This document shows, one piece after another, positions 10,057-21,250 of a stretch of 64,000 bases of DNA. Where the stretch lies: positions 28,029,464 through 28,093,463 of the forward strand of contig NC_088655.1 in NCBI RefSeq assembly GCF_964019385.1, given 5' to 3'. The position numbers and the translations under genes were made by a program. The DNA is from Sycon ciliatum (lineage: Eukaryota > Porifera > Calcarea > Leucosolenida > Sycettidae). The first letter of the stretch is position 1. Every line of letters begins with the position of its first letter. The notes below the pieces were generated by a model. It saw only the letters and a program-made list of their open reading frames with translations, had not been told where the DNA came from and ran no database searches.

Positions 10057-10079
10057 GCACGAACACACACACACACACA
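9958..10079. repeat. (CA)n microsatellite with CGCA/CTCG interruptions
   Basis: Interrupted CA repeat in the GST A intron. From 10080 to 10541 no further feature is recognised. Confidence 0.95.
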
Positions 10080-10541
10080 TTCCAAACTCTCTCAGAAAAA
10101 CGCACTTGGACTGAGGTGGAAACCCTAGCAAAGCAAGAATGACACAGTGGACCAGCTGATTCCCCAGCTCGATGCCATGTGGGCAATGCCCTGCGCCAGA
10201 CCCAATCAACAGAGCTGCATACTATTGAGCGTGGGGGTTGTGGATTCTTGGTACTTGGAGTACTATTTCAAATTCAATTACTCAGATATGCCGGCGGCAT
10301 TGTCGGCGGCTGAAGAAATGGGGGCGGGGGTCAGCCTCCTAGCCTAGACCGTTCTTATTTTCCTGTAACAGTCTATGCGCAGTTCAGTCAACGTGTATAC
10401 ATCGGTATGCTGTGCTTGGTAAAATTCTACGCTGCTGAGCAGCTCGTTCTTCGGCGTTCCGTTGATCTGCGCCCAACAGAACTGTAATACAATGACGAGT
10501 GAAGCCCTGAACTCCAGGAATCTTTAATTGAATGAACTCAC

Positions 10542-10766
10542 CTCACGGGCAACGAAGCGCTCGATGGCGGAACTCTGGCACAGGGTATCCATGCCCTGTA
10601 CGTCCAGGATGGGCAACTGCTTGAGCGGGCAGCTGTCCTTGATCGCCATCCATGACTCGCCTCCGACGCGCTTGTCCTCAAACTCTATGCCGCCCAGGCA
10701 GAACAGGTGACGAGTGATTTGGCCACGGCCGGCCAAGTCAAAGTAGGTGAGAGTGTATTTGCCCAT
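10542..10766 (-). CDS. Sigma-class glutathione S-transferase A, exon 1 (thioredoxin-fold domain)
   Basis: The start ATG at 10764-10766 gives MGKYTLTYFDLAGRGQ. Tyr8 in LTYF is the catalytic tyrosine position of sigma GSTs, which lowers the pKa of the bound glutathione thiol. QLPILDV supplies the cis-proline loop and QSSAIERF the glutathione gamma-glutamyl contact motif. The exon ends FVARE at a GAG/GTGAGT donor (intron begins at 10541) in phase 0, exactly where the paralogue at 13400 also breaks. A GTG nine codons upstream is in frame but the family start is the ATG. The cytosolic enzyme would conjugate glutathione to electrophiles or act as a prostaglandin/peroxide isomerase. The next GST gene lies 2.6 kb away, head to head. 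Confidence 0.9.
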
Positions 10767-11707
10767 GGTGCTTTCGAACGGCGGAGTAGTCACGGGAGAG
10801 AAGAAAACAAGTACCTCTAGTTTTGTCTAATCTAAAACAGCAAGGAGAGTAGCCAGCCAGCATCATCTTTTATTTGGGGTATTTTCGGGGCGTAGCTTGC
10901 AGTCGACATTCGTTCCAGAATCTTCCGCTCGTGCACAGAGGTCATGCATGCGTCAGTCAGTTCCGATCCAGCCTGCGCCTACAAATATGCCATAATGCCA
11001 GTCTACGTGCGGTACGCGCGGGGCATATTGCGAGTGTTGGCTTATTTAGAGTACAGAGCAAAAAAGAAAGGGGGTCCACTGACATGACACGTGGTCGGCC
11101 TTGGACCGAACCTGATTTGGCCTAGCCTGTCACTACACCAGGTACACTGCAGTGCTGTCAGCTGTGTTCGGCACGTGCAAAATGATTATGACAATATGAG
11201 CTACAGCTGCACGTTCGAGCAGATTTACCGATGGAACGCAGCTGCACAGACAGTGCCTGGAGCCAGGTACCGGTGTACTGCAGAGCTCTCTTCGTATTAC
11301 CATTATGAAAATGAACCAATTCCCAAAGCAATCCTGAACAACTTTACAATCATGCACATGATCTGAGGATCATGCACATGATCTGAGGATGATTGTATTG
11401 ACGTCTCGGGCCAGTCACCCATCGATCGGCCATCGATCAGTTGCATAATCAGTGCGATTTACATGTACTTGTGCAAGTCTTAGAAGTAGGACACACTCCA
11501 GGCTCTTGAAACTAGGATGCATGTGCATGTACATGTACATTGTACTTTCAAGAGCCTGATTACCTGAAGTGTGCTTCATCGACAGCACGCTTTCGACCAC
11601 TGGGGACTGGCGCATGCAACGTCTTCTGGAGGCACCGGCCCTCCTCCACGACTGCTTCATACTCGTTGTTGCTCCAGAGCGAAAGCCGACACCGAAGGTG
11701 ATCGGCC
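10767..11707. other. Intergenic region between divergent GST genes, left part
   Basis: No gene is supported. There is a 22-bp tandem duplication (CATGCACATGATCTGAGGAT twice, about 11351-11392) and ATGTACATGT-rich sequence at about 11520-11545. A shared promoter region for the two GST genes is possible but no core elements were recognised. Confidence 0.4.
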
Positions 11708-11892
11708 TAGGCACCGGCGGATTATGCTCGAAAAGCAGTGAAATTGGCAGAATCATACAATTAAACCTTATGGCGGGCAATTCCTCGAATTCTGCTCCAT
11801 TTCTTTATGCACATACCAAACATGCATGAAACTTACCGGAAAAAGTACCGAATTCTGCCAATTTTTCTGCCGGCATAATCCGCTGGTGCTTA
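11708..11892. mobile_element. hAT-like MITE, TAGG..GGCGGATTATGC family, copy 1
   Basis: The ends are TAGGCACCGGCGGATTATGC and its imperfect inverse ending GCTGGTGCTTA. The interior (GAAATTGGCAGAATCATAC ... AAACATGCATGAAACTTACC) is shared with copies at 12269-12471 and, reversed, 40725-40929. This copy has no clear target duplication. Better-preserved longer relatives at 27472 and 41000 have 8-bp duplications, which points to the hAT superfamily. Confidence 0.75.
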
Positions 11893-12268
11893 CTGGTGGG
11901 CGTGAACCGGCAGTGGGTAATGGTGCGCACCCCATTGCTCAGGACAGCCAATCTTCTCCAGTTGCCTCTGTCTCTGCTCATAACATGCCTGGACTGGGTC
12001 ATGGACAGAATGTCAGTCGAGTTTCCAACGAGTCCTGGGAATTTACATGTACACTGAAGTTGTCCATTGGAAGAAGGCGTATTTCAGGGTTCCATGGGGA
12101 TAAGTTGGCAAGGCCTTTGTCAATCAGCTCTGCACCCATCTAAATGAGTATGTCGTGTCCCGAGGCGAAGATGCTGAGTAGCTACATGTATACTGCTTCT
12201 CCATCCTTCCTGTTCTTGCGCAGAGGAGTACAGGAGCTAGTTGCCATGATCGATAGCTGAGCGATCAC

Positions 12269-12471
12269 TAGGCCCTGGCGGATAATGCTCGAAAAGGTGG
12301 CAGATTCTGCTCGAAAAGCAGTGAAATTGGCAGAACCATACAAACCTTATGGCGTGCAGTTCCTCGAATTCTGCTTCATTTCTTTATCCACATACCAAAC
12401 ATGCATGAAACTTACCAGAAAAAGTACCGAATTCTGCCAATTTTTCTGCCGGCATTATCCGCCAAGGCCTA
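12269..12471. mobile_element. hAT-like MITE, same family, copy 2
   Basis: The ends are TAGGCCCTGGCGGATAATGC and GCATTATCCGCCAAGGCCTA. Body sequence is close to copy 1 with an additional GGTGGCAGATTCTGCTCG stretch. Flanking 8-mers do not match, so the target duplication has decayed or the element moved by another route. Confidence 0.75.
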
Positions 12472-12534
12472 CCTTGTGCCTGGCCACAAGTTCCCAGTTG
12501 ACTGTGGGTAGCAGCACGGCTGGAAAAACCGCTC

Positions 12535-12620
12535 CCAGGCAGGACTTGAACCAGGTGAACCAGGTACCTCTCGTATGGTCTTTGACCAACCCACTGTGCC
12601 TGCAATAGTAGTCATGGTGA
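12535..12620 (-). repeat. tRNA-like sequence with box B, probable SINE relic
   Basis: On the minus strand, GGTTCAAGTCC matches box B and GCAGGCA/TGCCTG could close an acceptor-like stem. The anticodon arm is not convincing. Confidence 0.35.
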
Positions 12621-12629
12621 AAAGGCCGA

Positions 12630-13399
12630 CCCAGGAGTCAAAAGTAAACCAAACCGTTGGATCCATGCCAGGGAAGGAAGGGAGTCGTAAAAATACCACT
12701 ACTCCCTGGTCGCCTCTAGCTAGCTAGCCTCTACATTGTAATTTGTAGTCTAGACTAGACTCTAGAGCTCTGCGCCTGGTGACTGGCGCCATGGCCTACA
12801 CAGACTCTCAGTCAATAGATCTGCACTTCTTCAGTTCAGGCTGACGCTGCACTACACATCGGTCTGTGCTACACACGCTCGGTACCAGTGCCGGTGGTGC
12901 TTGTCGCAAGCTAGCCGCAAAGGTTACCTCACTCTCACTCACCTCACTCAGTGTCTACATACACCAGTACACTGTACTAGTACTGGCGCTAGCAGTACAC
13001 ACACTCAATGATGACTGTATACATGTACTGGATTCAATGTAGTGTTGGTGTGAACCCCTTATATTAGTTATAATTTTTGTGATGCGCTTGTTTGAGACTC
13101 GAGCAGACGAAGAACTTCTTGATTTTCTCGTTCGACTACAGTACTGAACACATTCACGTTCGACTGTAATAGTAATACTGAACAACAACTTCACGTAACG
13201 TCGTTGGTCTGTAGATCTACTGCTGAACAGATTCTCGTTCAAGAGCCAGAAAAACAGAAAAATACCAGAGGCGAGTATTTGTTCCTGTCTGCCCAAGGAG
13301 CGTGATGCCAGTAGGCTGCTGTTGAAAAGGTGACCAAGACAACTGTGTGTCCTCCACCCGGAACTACAATTATTGTAGTCGGCGCAGACCTGTAGAGAA
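12630..13399. other. 5' flank of GST B
   Basis: No gene is recognised between the tRNA-like relic and the GST B start. The stretch presumably holds the GST B promoter and 5' UTR, but no TATA or other core motif can be placed with confidence. Confidence 0.4.
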
Positions 13400-13708
13400 A
13401 TGACGCCGGGAACGACAAGTCCCAAAGCAAAGCCCCAGCCCAGCAGTGGCAGTAGCGGCAGCAAGAGTGCCAAGACTCGGTCCAAACCCAAGTACACGCT
13501 GACATACTTCGACACGATCGGCCATGCGCAGGCGACGCGCTACATGTTCGCGCTGGCCGGCGTCGACTTCGACGACCGACGCGTGTCGGAGGCGGAGTGG
13601 CGGCGCATACAGCGGACAGTGCCGCTCGAGCAGTTGCCCGTGCTGGAGGTAGAGGGCATGGGAGCGCTGCACCAGAGCGTCTGCATCGACCGCTTCGTGG
13701 CGAAACAG
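13400..13708 (+). CDS. Sigma-class glutathione S-transferase B, exon 1
   Basis: From ATG 13400 the first 30 residues (MTPGTTSPKAKPQPSSGSSG ...) are Pro/Ser/Lys-rich and absent from GST A and from standard GSTs. The fold then begins KYTLTYFDTIGHAQATRYMF with catalytic-position Tyr36. EQLPVLEV carries the cis-proline loop and HQSVCIDRF the glutathione site. It ends FVAKQ at CAG/GTAGGA, phase 0, the same place as in GST A. The tail is low complexity and basic, so it is probably disordered. A targeting role is possible but not shown. No later in-frame ATG precedes the domain, so the tail is likely translated. Confidence 0.88.
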
Positions 13709-14149
13709 GTAGGAACACCGCTGGTTGTGACACACACTGTGACTCTGCATAAGCAACACACATACAATGTGATGGACATGTACAGTCGTCATCATACTTA
13801 CCAACCTTTGAAAACCTGAGATCGGGACAATGGCATACATGGGTGTGAAAAGTACATGACTTTGCACAAATGTAGCCATGAGGTATGCGGCGCATTCAGT
13901 TTTGGGTGCCTAGTAGATCTACCACCCTGCAAACGCAAAGGCGCCAAGCAGCCTATCGCACAGTGCTAGTCTTGGTCGTCAGGTGGAACGTCGTAGGTCC
14001 TCTCCAGGGACTGGTCCCTTGTCTACTCCCAACTCCATATCGGAACGGTCATGTCCACACCAAATCGGCATCGTTGGCAGGTATGCATGATTCACAGACA
14101 TGCACATCATTGTAAACATTAAGTGGTGTCGACTTGGCCAAGTTGGGAA

Positions 14150-14362
14150 TACTGTAGAAGCAGAAATTTTCGGTGGTGTAATATTTTCGGTATTCTCCAA
14201 AATCGGCGGTTCAGTGGAGGGAAATTTTCGGTAAACCCGTTTTCCATGTAAGTGTACTAGTACGAGTACCGACATTTTAGGTATGTCTTTTTTTAGGTAA
14301 CAAATGTCGGCACCGAAGTTACTGAAAATAAAACACCACCGAATATTTCTGATTTTGCAGTA
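14150..14362. mobile_element. TA-flanked MITE in GST B intron
   Basis: The left end is TA-CTGTAGAAGCAGAAATTTTC and the right end reads GAATATTTCTGATTTTGCAG-TA. The inverted ends match over about 40 bases with several mismatches and share the CGGTGGTGT core. The interior is rich in TTTTCGG motifs. The TA target suggests a mariner/pogo-type element. Otherwise 13709-15004 shows no gene; a tandem TTGTTGAAGA repeat (about 66-bp period) occurs at 14855-14970. Confidence 0.7.
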
Positions 14363-15007
14363 TGTGGAACTCTGATCATAAGACGTACTTGCTTGGGTAG
14401 CAGGATAGTACATGTCGACTTAGTATCCTAGCTGCTACATCTCCTAACACACTTCAGTATGTATCACGTGCTCAGGACAATGTACATTGTATGTCTGTAC
14501 TAAACAAGATCATGCCTTATTAGGGAGTGCGTACTAAGTGAGTTGCGCGGTGCAGCGGGAATCCTGATCTTTCAAATATGGGTTTTAAACTTCGAATATG
14601 CCGCTCATGATAATTTAGAAGTTCTTCCAGGACCGATTTCAGTCAATGCAATTCCCACAATAACACCGACTGATGATTCGAACCTCAAACTGGGCATGTC
14701 AGGGCCTGCTCTAGACATTCAACCCTCTTGTATTTCGCTTCAGATCGAATTGGTCTTGTCTTCAGACAAGACATACTCGTGGAGCGAACAGAAAATCCAG
14801 AGTGTGCGGCTTCTGCCTTTTCCGCCTGGGCCCGCGTCTGCCAAGGCAAATGTCCAAAACTTGTTGAAGAGTTTAGCTGTCCATTTCTCCATTGAAAAGA
14901 CTGTGTCAGTCATCGCGAAATCCCAAGACTTGTTGAAGACTTTAATTGTCCCTTTCTCCGTTGAAAAACCAATTGGTTATATCCTGAATCGTCCTTAGCG
15001 CCTTCTA

Positions 15008-15132
15008 TTTTCGGCCTGGTCCCATAACTCAGATGGTTAGAGCATTGCTCATGAAAAGCAAGGTCCCGGGTTCGAGTCCTGGTGGGCCTGGCATTTCTTC
15101 TCTATTCAGGCAGTTCACTTTCCCGACTGATC
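15008..15132 (+). mobile_element. tRNA-derived SINE, truncated copy in GST B intron
   Basis: It contains GGTCCCATAACTCAG and GGTTAGAGCATTGCTCATG, then box B GGTTCGAGTCC, followed by TTCAGGCAGTTCACTT and CCCGACTGAT of the SINE tail shared with copies at 43514, 49299 and 49616. It is cut off at about 15132, only 45 bases before the GST B exon 2 acceptor. The intron's final pyrimidine tract therefore follows the SINE directly. The anticodon loop lacks T33, so it is not a tRNA gene. Confidence 0.85.
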
Positions 15133-15176
15133 GTCCCATTTTTGTCCTTGCGATTTGTCCAATTGTGCCCATGCAG

Positions 15177-15629
15177 CTGGGATTCTATGGCAAGACGGAC
15201 GTGGAAGCGGCACAGATCGATCAGATACACACGACGATAGCCGAGGCCGGGCGGCTCGTCATGCCCTTCGTCCAGAACATGTTTGCCACCAGCCCATCCG
15301 ACGTGCAGCCGGTAGCTGTAGGTCTGGACACGGAGGAGGGGGTCGAGAAGCTGCGCACTCACCTGCCACGCTACCTGAACTTCCTCAACTCGCAAGTCGT
15401 CGCGAACGAGACGGTCAACGGGCAGGACGCAGAGGGAGTGTACTTTGTCGGTACGTCGCTCTCGCTAGCGGACATATACTGGGCGTGCGCGTGGGAAATC
15501 GCCACGGAACTAGACACGGAGAACACACTCTTGGAAGATTACCCAAAGCTGTTCAACCTGGCCAAACGTGTCTCAAAGTTACCAGCTATCCAGGAATACA
15601 AGCGACAACATGCTGAAGATCATCCATGA
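15177..15629 (+). CDS. Sigma-class glutathione S-transferase B, exon 2
   Basis: It opens after CCCATGCAG in phase 0 with LGFYGKTDVEAAQIDQIHTT and ends HAEDHP-stop, 150 residues. YFVGTSLSLADIYWACAW contains the S..D N-capping box and YPKLFNLAKRVSKLPAIQEY the terminal helices. Joined to exon 1 the product is 253 residues, longer than GST A because of the N-terminal tail and a longer helix 4-5 region (SPSDVQPVAVGLDTEEG). Both paralogues keep the IDQIHTT block, so they come from one duplication. In this exon the coding frame is open further upstream through the SINE, but the domain boundary and the acceptor fix the start at 15177. Confidence 0.9.
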   Translation: MGFYGKTDVEAAQIDQIHTTIAEAGRLVMPFVQNMFATSPSDVQPVAVGLDTEEGVEKLRTHLPRYLNFLNSQVVANETVNGQDAEGVYFVGTSLSLADIYWACAWEIATELDTENTLLEDYPKLFNLAKRVSKLPAIQEYKRQHAEDHP

Positions 15630-15854
15630 GGTAGCGATGGATAAACATAATGATCATCGGCCATGCGTACAGTATCGTGATTGGAGATGAACGTGCCATG
15701 CTGCCTCATGTTTAGCATTGCTTCCGGATAGTTCACTATTGTGCTCATGTACTGCTGGAGGCACCAATGGTGAGCAGTACATCCATGCTGTTTTGTTGAT
15801 GCAAACGCACAAACGTGCGCGCACATACATGTGCTTGCATGCACACACAGAAGC

Positions 15855-15857
<3 letters not shown>

Positions 15858-15941
<84 letters not shown>

Positions 15942-16011
15942 CTCTCTCTCTCTCTCTCTCTTTCTTTCCCAATTTTTCTCTCTCTATCTATCTAGCTAGC
16001 TAGCTAGCTAT

Positions 16012-16098
<87 letters not shown>
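15858..16098. repeat. Compound (CA)n-(CT)n-(CTAG)n-(CT)n microsatellite
   Basis: CA from 15858 to 15937, CT to about 15961, a CTATCTAGCTAGCTAG block near 15985-16012, then CT to 16098. Confidence 0.97.
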
Positions 16099-16100
<2 letters not shown>

Positions 16101-17576
16101 TTTCACATCAGTCATGCCAAAACGCCTGATACCGTGCCTCTCGCTGCCATTGCCGTTCTGAATCTCTTGTCCAGGGCGTCACTAACAACTCACGGCTTAA
16201 TTATCCGATGCACGCGTGTTTTTGTTTTAATAGTCATCATCACCTCAATTTTAAGCTACATGATTTTACATGTATACATAGAATGAAGACTGCACACATC
16301 ACCACACAACATGAAACTTGTTAGAAGTGTTGCATGGTGGTGCCTGTGGACTTCATTATATTGATAGCGTAAGTTAAATTGCTTTCTCCTCGCAGATTGC
16401 TTGTATACTCGCTGCGGAAATTGCAGCCTTGCAACAAAAGGCAGGCATTCGGCACGCAATATTGTTCTCAAACAGTTATTTTTGCTGTTTGCTTAGCGAT
16501 ATCACTCATACTAGGTTCGGCTATGTGCAAACTGAGCACAGCGGCGTATAATAATCCCACGTGAATTATCTGTAAAAGGATCTTAATAATTGTTTGTTGC
16601 TTTCGTTACGAGAGCTGTTGTTGGTGTGAGTCTGCTATCCGCTGGTCCAGCGTGTGTCCATCAACCTTTAAAATAAACTTAATCAGGCCAACATGTACAT
16701 AATAATAATAATACAACATGTCATGTATGTTTCACACACCTGTGCTGCTTAACTGTTTCTTTGTTGCCGGCTAGCTGTCTTTTTACACACATAAAACAAC
16801 ATTCCGGAACAAACCCAGCCATGCCTTGTGCAGAAGAACTCGTCTCATACATTCATAATCATACCTCTCTAATCTGGACTTCCAAGTTATGGGTACCCCG
16901 GTCTACTGAGAACATTATGCCATTTATGGGTGTGTTTTAGCATCGCAGATCACTGGCCTGAATCATTGTACATCTACACAAGTTGTAATACTAATACATT
17001 AATAATTATTGTACATGTACATGTACACAAGTCGACAAAGGGTCTGTTCGCAGATTGAGCATGTACAGTAGGTATCGGTTATAGCGTGGGTGTTTGAAAA
17101 ACGACATTAATTTTGATTCTTATTGCCGATATTTCTTACACACGATAAATCACGTGTGACATAATCATATGCACGTGTGACATAATACATGTTTGGCATG
17201 TGGACACGTACAATCATGTAGGTCTACACAATCATGATACACACGGATCAGACTCGCGGTCGTGCTAGGCGACTGCGGAGCAGCAGATAGGAGAGAAGTC
17301 GGAAGAAAGAGTCCGACTGGACAGAAAAAGTGATTCTCCAATGCTCAGTTGGACATAACTCTCTTTTTGTGTTGAATATTATTGTATTGAGCATGCACAG
17401 AGCACAGATGTTATTACTACAGGCGATACATTTTGCACTAATCTGGCATATTTTGCTACACAAAATCCATTCTCAGGGCCGATATATTCTACTATGCAAT
17501 AATACTGCTTGTAAGAATAAATATACACATAAAATAGGTGTTATGATTATGAAAAATGAGTGTTCATTCTTGTAGG
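16099..17576. other. AT-rich non-coding stretch
   Basis: No gene, TIR pair or LINE homology is recognised. Short ATGTACATGTAC runs occur near 17017, and ATAATAATAATA near 16700. Confidence 0.5.
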
Positions 17577-19601
17577 CAGTATATTCTTGTATACGCACTA
17601 CTCCCACCGCCATTGCCCAACACATCCGTCGCCTAAAGCCCAAGAAGGCGGCAGGTGCAGATGGCATATCCCATGAACTGCTAAAAGCCCTGTCTCCTAG
17701 TATAGCTATCCCTCTCAGCCTAGTTTTCAACCAGTCCTTCGCCACCGGAATCTTCCCTGATATCTCGAAGGCAGCTGTAGTTGTGCCTATTTACAAGAAT
17801 AAAGGCAGTAAACTGTCTGCATCCAATTACCGGCCGATTTCACTCCTTTCCACCATTTCAAAGCTCTGTGAACGTGTGGCATTTGGCCACTTATACCAAC
17901 ATGTGAACCCGGTCCTTGACCCGTCACAGTCTGGATTTCGGCGAGGCGATTCGACCGCCTGGCAGTTGCTGAGGCTTGTGCAGAAGCTATATGAATGCAA
18001 GGATCAGAAGCAATTTAGCCTCCTATGTTTTTTCGACCTCAGCAATGCATTTGACACTGTCTGGACAAGGGGTCTCCTCCATAAGTTAGCAGCGTTTGGC
18101 GTAGCCGGGACGTGTCTGCAGTGGCTCACCAGCTATCTCACTGAACGTCGACAGAGTGTCCGAATTGGACATGCCCTGTCCGCCCCTCTAACAGTCCACT
18201 CTGGAGTGCCCCAGGGCTCTATCTTGGGGCCTCTATTGTTCATCGTATACGTTAATGATTTGGCAGGTTTGGATCATACCTCACTCTACGCGGACGATAC
18301 AGCGCTCCATATAACCGAGCCAGGCTTATTGCAAGCCTGCGACTCGCTACAGTATCACATTTAAAATCAAGTTGTGCGCTGGATGTCGAAGTGGAAACTC
18401 CGCCCCAATGTGTCGAAAACGGCAATCCTTTGTATCCCCCCACGACCCTCCAGTGACCTCACCCTCCTTACAACTCGGCTTTTTACTTTCCCTGATGATC
18501 CCATTGCTATCAACACTGTTAACCCATTCAGCGCTACTGGGCCTTGCCTATGGTACTCTGCATATAAAATGCTAAAAACAGGGCCAATAGCAAGTTCTAA
18601 AACTCCAGGGTTCTGGCAACTGGGGTCCTCAAATATTTTGGAAATGATTGCCAAGACTATCAACCACAGGGTGACAGAATCGATACAGTCCCCCAAAAGA
18701 ATAGCGCCTCACAATAGGGGACGCAAGTTTGCTCAAATTGCGTGAAATACGCCAAATGCGTGAAATTGCTGCTGAAAGATCGCTGAAAAGAGAAGAAAAA
18801 AAGACGCGTAGTGTTTCCAAGCGGGATTCGTACCAACGACCTATCGTACAAGAGGCAGGTTCATGATCCAACTGACTAACAGTGCTTTTACACACCAGAC
18901 AGTGCCAGAAATCACTATATATCCCATGACGTCTATAGACGTCATCCCGCGCATGGGGGGCATTTTCAATGACGTCTATAGACGTCATCAGCGTTCAATG
19001 GGTTAAAAATCACAAACACCTTGGTATATTTCTTGATGAACATTTGTCCTGGGATTCGCACGTAACCTATATTGAAAAGCGAGTTTGCTCCGCGATAGGC
19101 TGCATTTCTCCTCACATCTCCCATCTACACCATGGTTGTCGAATACAAATTTATCACGCTTATGTTCTTCCTTTGTTTGATTACTGCTCTCTCGTTTGGT
19201 CCTCCGGTCTATCCTCCGCTCTTATGCATCGGTTAGAAGTCACCCACCGTAAATTACTTCGATTAATATTTCGCATGCCCCCTCTGACCTCCTCTCAGAC
19301 GCTATACATTTTGGCTTCCTCTTCCCCTCTCTCAGAACGCTTTCCCCACTCGGCATGCAAATTCATTCACCGTATTAAGCTTCAACTTGCTCCTCCTCAT
19401 GCACTTGCGCATTTAAGCTGGTTCAATAATAGCTCGCGTACTAGATGTTCTCTCCATTTCCCACTTGCCAGGTCATCGATCCTTTTAAAATCCCCTCTGT
19501 TCAAGTCCTATTCTCATTGGTCTCGGCTTCCGCAGGAGGTAAAGTCTCGTGACACCTTCGCTGCATTTTGTTCCATTCTGCCCGCGCCTAAGTTGAATTG
19601 A
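17577..19601 (+). pseudogene. CR1/jockey-like LINE reverse transcriptase split by a TTAA MITE
   Basis: One frame reads KKAAGADGISHELL, NYRPISLLSTISKLCERV, FFDLSNAFDTVW, SGVPQGSILGPLLFIVYVND and LYADDTALH, all the RT palm blocks. An in-frame TAA at 18362-18364 interrupts it, after which WMSKWKLRPNVSKT continues in the same frame. At 18519 a 480-bp element bounded by TTAA interrupts the frame. Beyond it NHKHLGIFLDEHLSW resumes and runs to LPAPKLN-stop at 19601. The AP-endonuclease half is missing at the 5' end. A tail with (AAT)n follows at about 19790 and 19873. The copy is dead but only lightly damaged apart from the insertion. Confidence 0.88.
18519..19006. mobile_element. piggyBac-type MITE with TTAA duplication inside a LINE
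   Basis: It is flanked by TTAA at 18519-18522 and 19003-19006. Ends read CCCATTCAGCGCTACTGGG and, inverted, CCCATTGAACGCTGATGACG. TTAA targets with CCC...GGG ends are the piggyBac signature. Near the right end the palindrome ATGACGTCTATAGACGTCAT occurs twice (about 18927 and 18970). A tRNA-like stretch (minus strand, TAGTCAGTTGG and GGTACGAATCC) lies at about 18826-18905. Confidence 0.85.
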
Positions 19602-20735
19602 ATTGAATTCGTTGTTTTCCATTGCTAGCCTAATCTTCATACTGCTCTCTCCAGGTTCCTATAGTACTCCTTTTGTTTTCTTTTCTTTTCTCTTTTTCTT
19701 CTCCTTCTTTTTCTCAGTTGTCCCCACCATGGCTGGTTAAAATCGCCCGCATCACATGCTTATTGGCACTATGTCATCGTGATTGTGAAATAATAATAAT
19801 AATAATAATAATACGAAGTAGTGGTTGCGACTTCGGCGATGATTTTGTGTGGGGAGCAAACCTTTCTTACAAAATAATAATAATAATAATACGACTACAC
19901 TATAACCGATACGCACTGTACATGTATATGCTCATGATTGATCATTGAACATGTACATGTAGGTATGCATTGCACAGTACTCCTCAACGAAATCCAGTCG
20001 AGTTTCTCAAGTACGCTCGGGGCGTTGCACAGCCCTAGTCCCCTAGACCTGCTAACACTGGGCTGCGAAAAGGTGCGCGGCGTCAACTGCTACTATACTA
20101 GTACATGAGTACTTGACTCTCTAGACAGTAGACTGCGCACTGGAGATGTGTTGTTGTTGTAGAAGTTTATTTAACGTCGCACCACAAACAGGCGATTTCG
20201 CCTCCTTTGATACATGTGGACGACAGAAGGAATGAGAGAGGGGGGGGGGGGGGACAGAAGTACGGAGAGAGGAAGGGTAAAAATAAATAAGCAATCAACC
20301 TCAGGGCTACACCAAAGCAAAAACGGAATGGGAACATACTATATACAAAATAGCTTCATACATATAATTGCAAAACACGTTTACTATTCTTCAGTGTTAG
20401 TAAAGTTATAGGGCTACAATCTACTTGTAGGCCTCATAGCTCAGGTCGTTGAATGTCTCAGTAGCTTGTCAGTTGCCAGTGTGCCCTGTTATCGCACTTT
20501 CTGACTACTTGTTATAGTCGTGGATAGTTGCTTCATAACTCGTTTCCATGTCACTTCTTCTACATGTTTTTTAAAATAAGTTGTAACTCGGAGTTTCATG
20601 GTTATCCGACAATCTCAGACAACAATGAACTTCGTTGTTACGCCTAGTTCCAGTGCTAACTTACTTGGGTTTTGGCTCTGCCCTCGTGCATGCCAGTGAG
20701 CACTTTTTGCAAGGGTTTAGCTGCGTAGCTTGTAC
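19602..20735. other. LINE 3' tail and mixed repeat sequence
   Basis: It contains (AAT)n at about 19791-19812 and 19873-19890, a LINE-like tail GTTTATTTAACGTCGCACCA at about 20167, and poly-G at 20240-20253. At about 20440-20600 is a diverged partial copy of the right end of the TIR element at 52410-53038 (GTTGAATGTCTCAGTA ... CGCACTTTCTGACTA ... AACTCGTTTCCATGTC). No cellular gene is seen. Confidence 0.5.
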
Positions 20736-21250
20736 TAGGCCTCGACCAAATATGCCTGCGCATATTTCCGCATATTTTGTGACACAGTTCATATATGGCA
20801 TATTGAGCGACAAAGGGAATATTGGAATGAAGCCAGCTTATAATTCAAATATTCTGAAGAAAATGAGGACAAAACATTTATATTATGGACAAAAGGCGTT
20901 CAGAAATGCCTTTTATGGCTGAATTTGGAATGGTTGAGGCGTTTGCTACATTTCCCCCCGGATGAACACTATCGCTACGGTTGCAGTGGGGACACACCCC
21001 AGCCATACTATTCCGCATGTGTTTTGATTTGCACCATAAGCATGATAGCCGTGAAGCCAATGAATATTCCAAGGTTGTAATTTTACTGAAATGATCTACA
21101 CTTTCTGCTTATGTCGAGCATATTTTGGCATATTTTGGCATATCTTTTTGCATATCTTGCTAAGCCTTTGGCATAATTATTATGGACGTTTTCCCTGATA
21201 TGCGACGAGCATAATATGCTCTTTTTTTTAGCATATTTGGTCGAGGCCTA
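20736..21250. mobile_element. hAT MITE with perfect 20-bp TIRs and 8-bp target duplication
   Basis: Ends are TAGGCCTCGACCAAATATGC and its exact inverse. The flanks carry the 8-base direct repeat GCTTGTAC at 20728-20735 and 21251-21258, diagnostic of hAT-type insertion. Subterminal GCATATTT/AAATATGC motifs occur several times near both ends, as expected for transposase binding sites. No transposase is encoded. Confidence 0.92.

Noticed and set aside
14543..14998. 151-codon frame in the GST B intron as an extra exon
   Set aside because: It lies inside the intron between matched phase-0 splice sites, has no GST homology, and includes a tandem repeat. No acceptor/donor pair fits.
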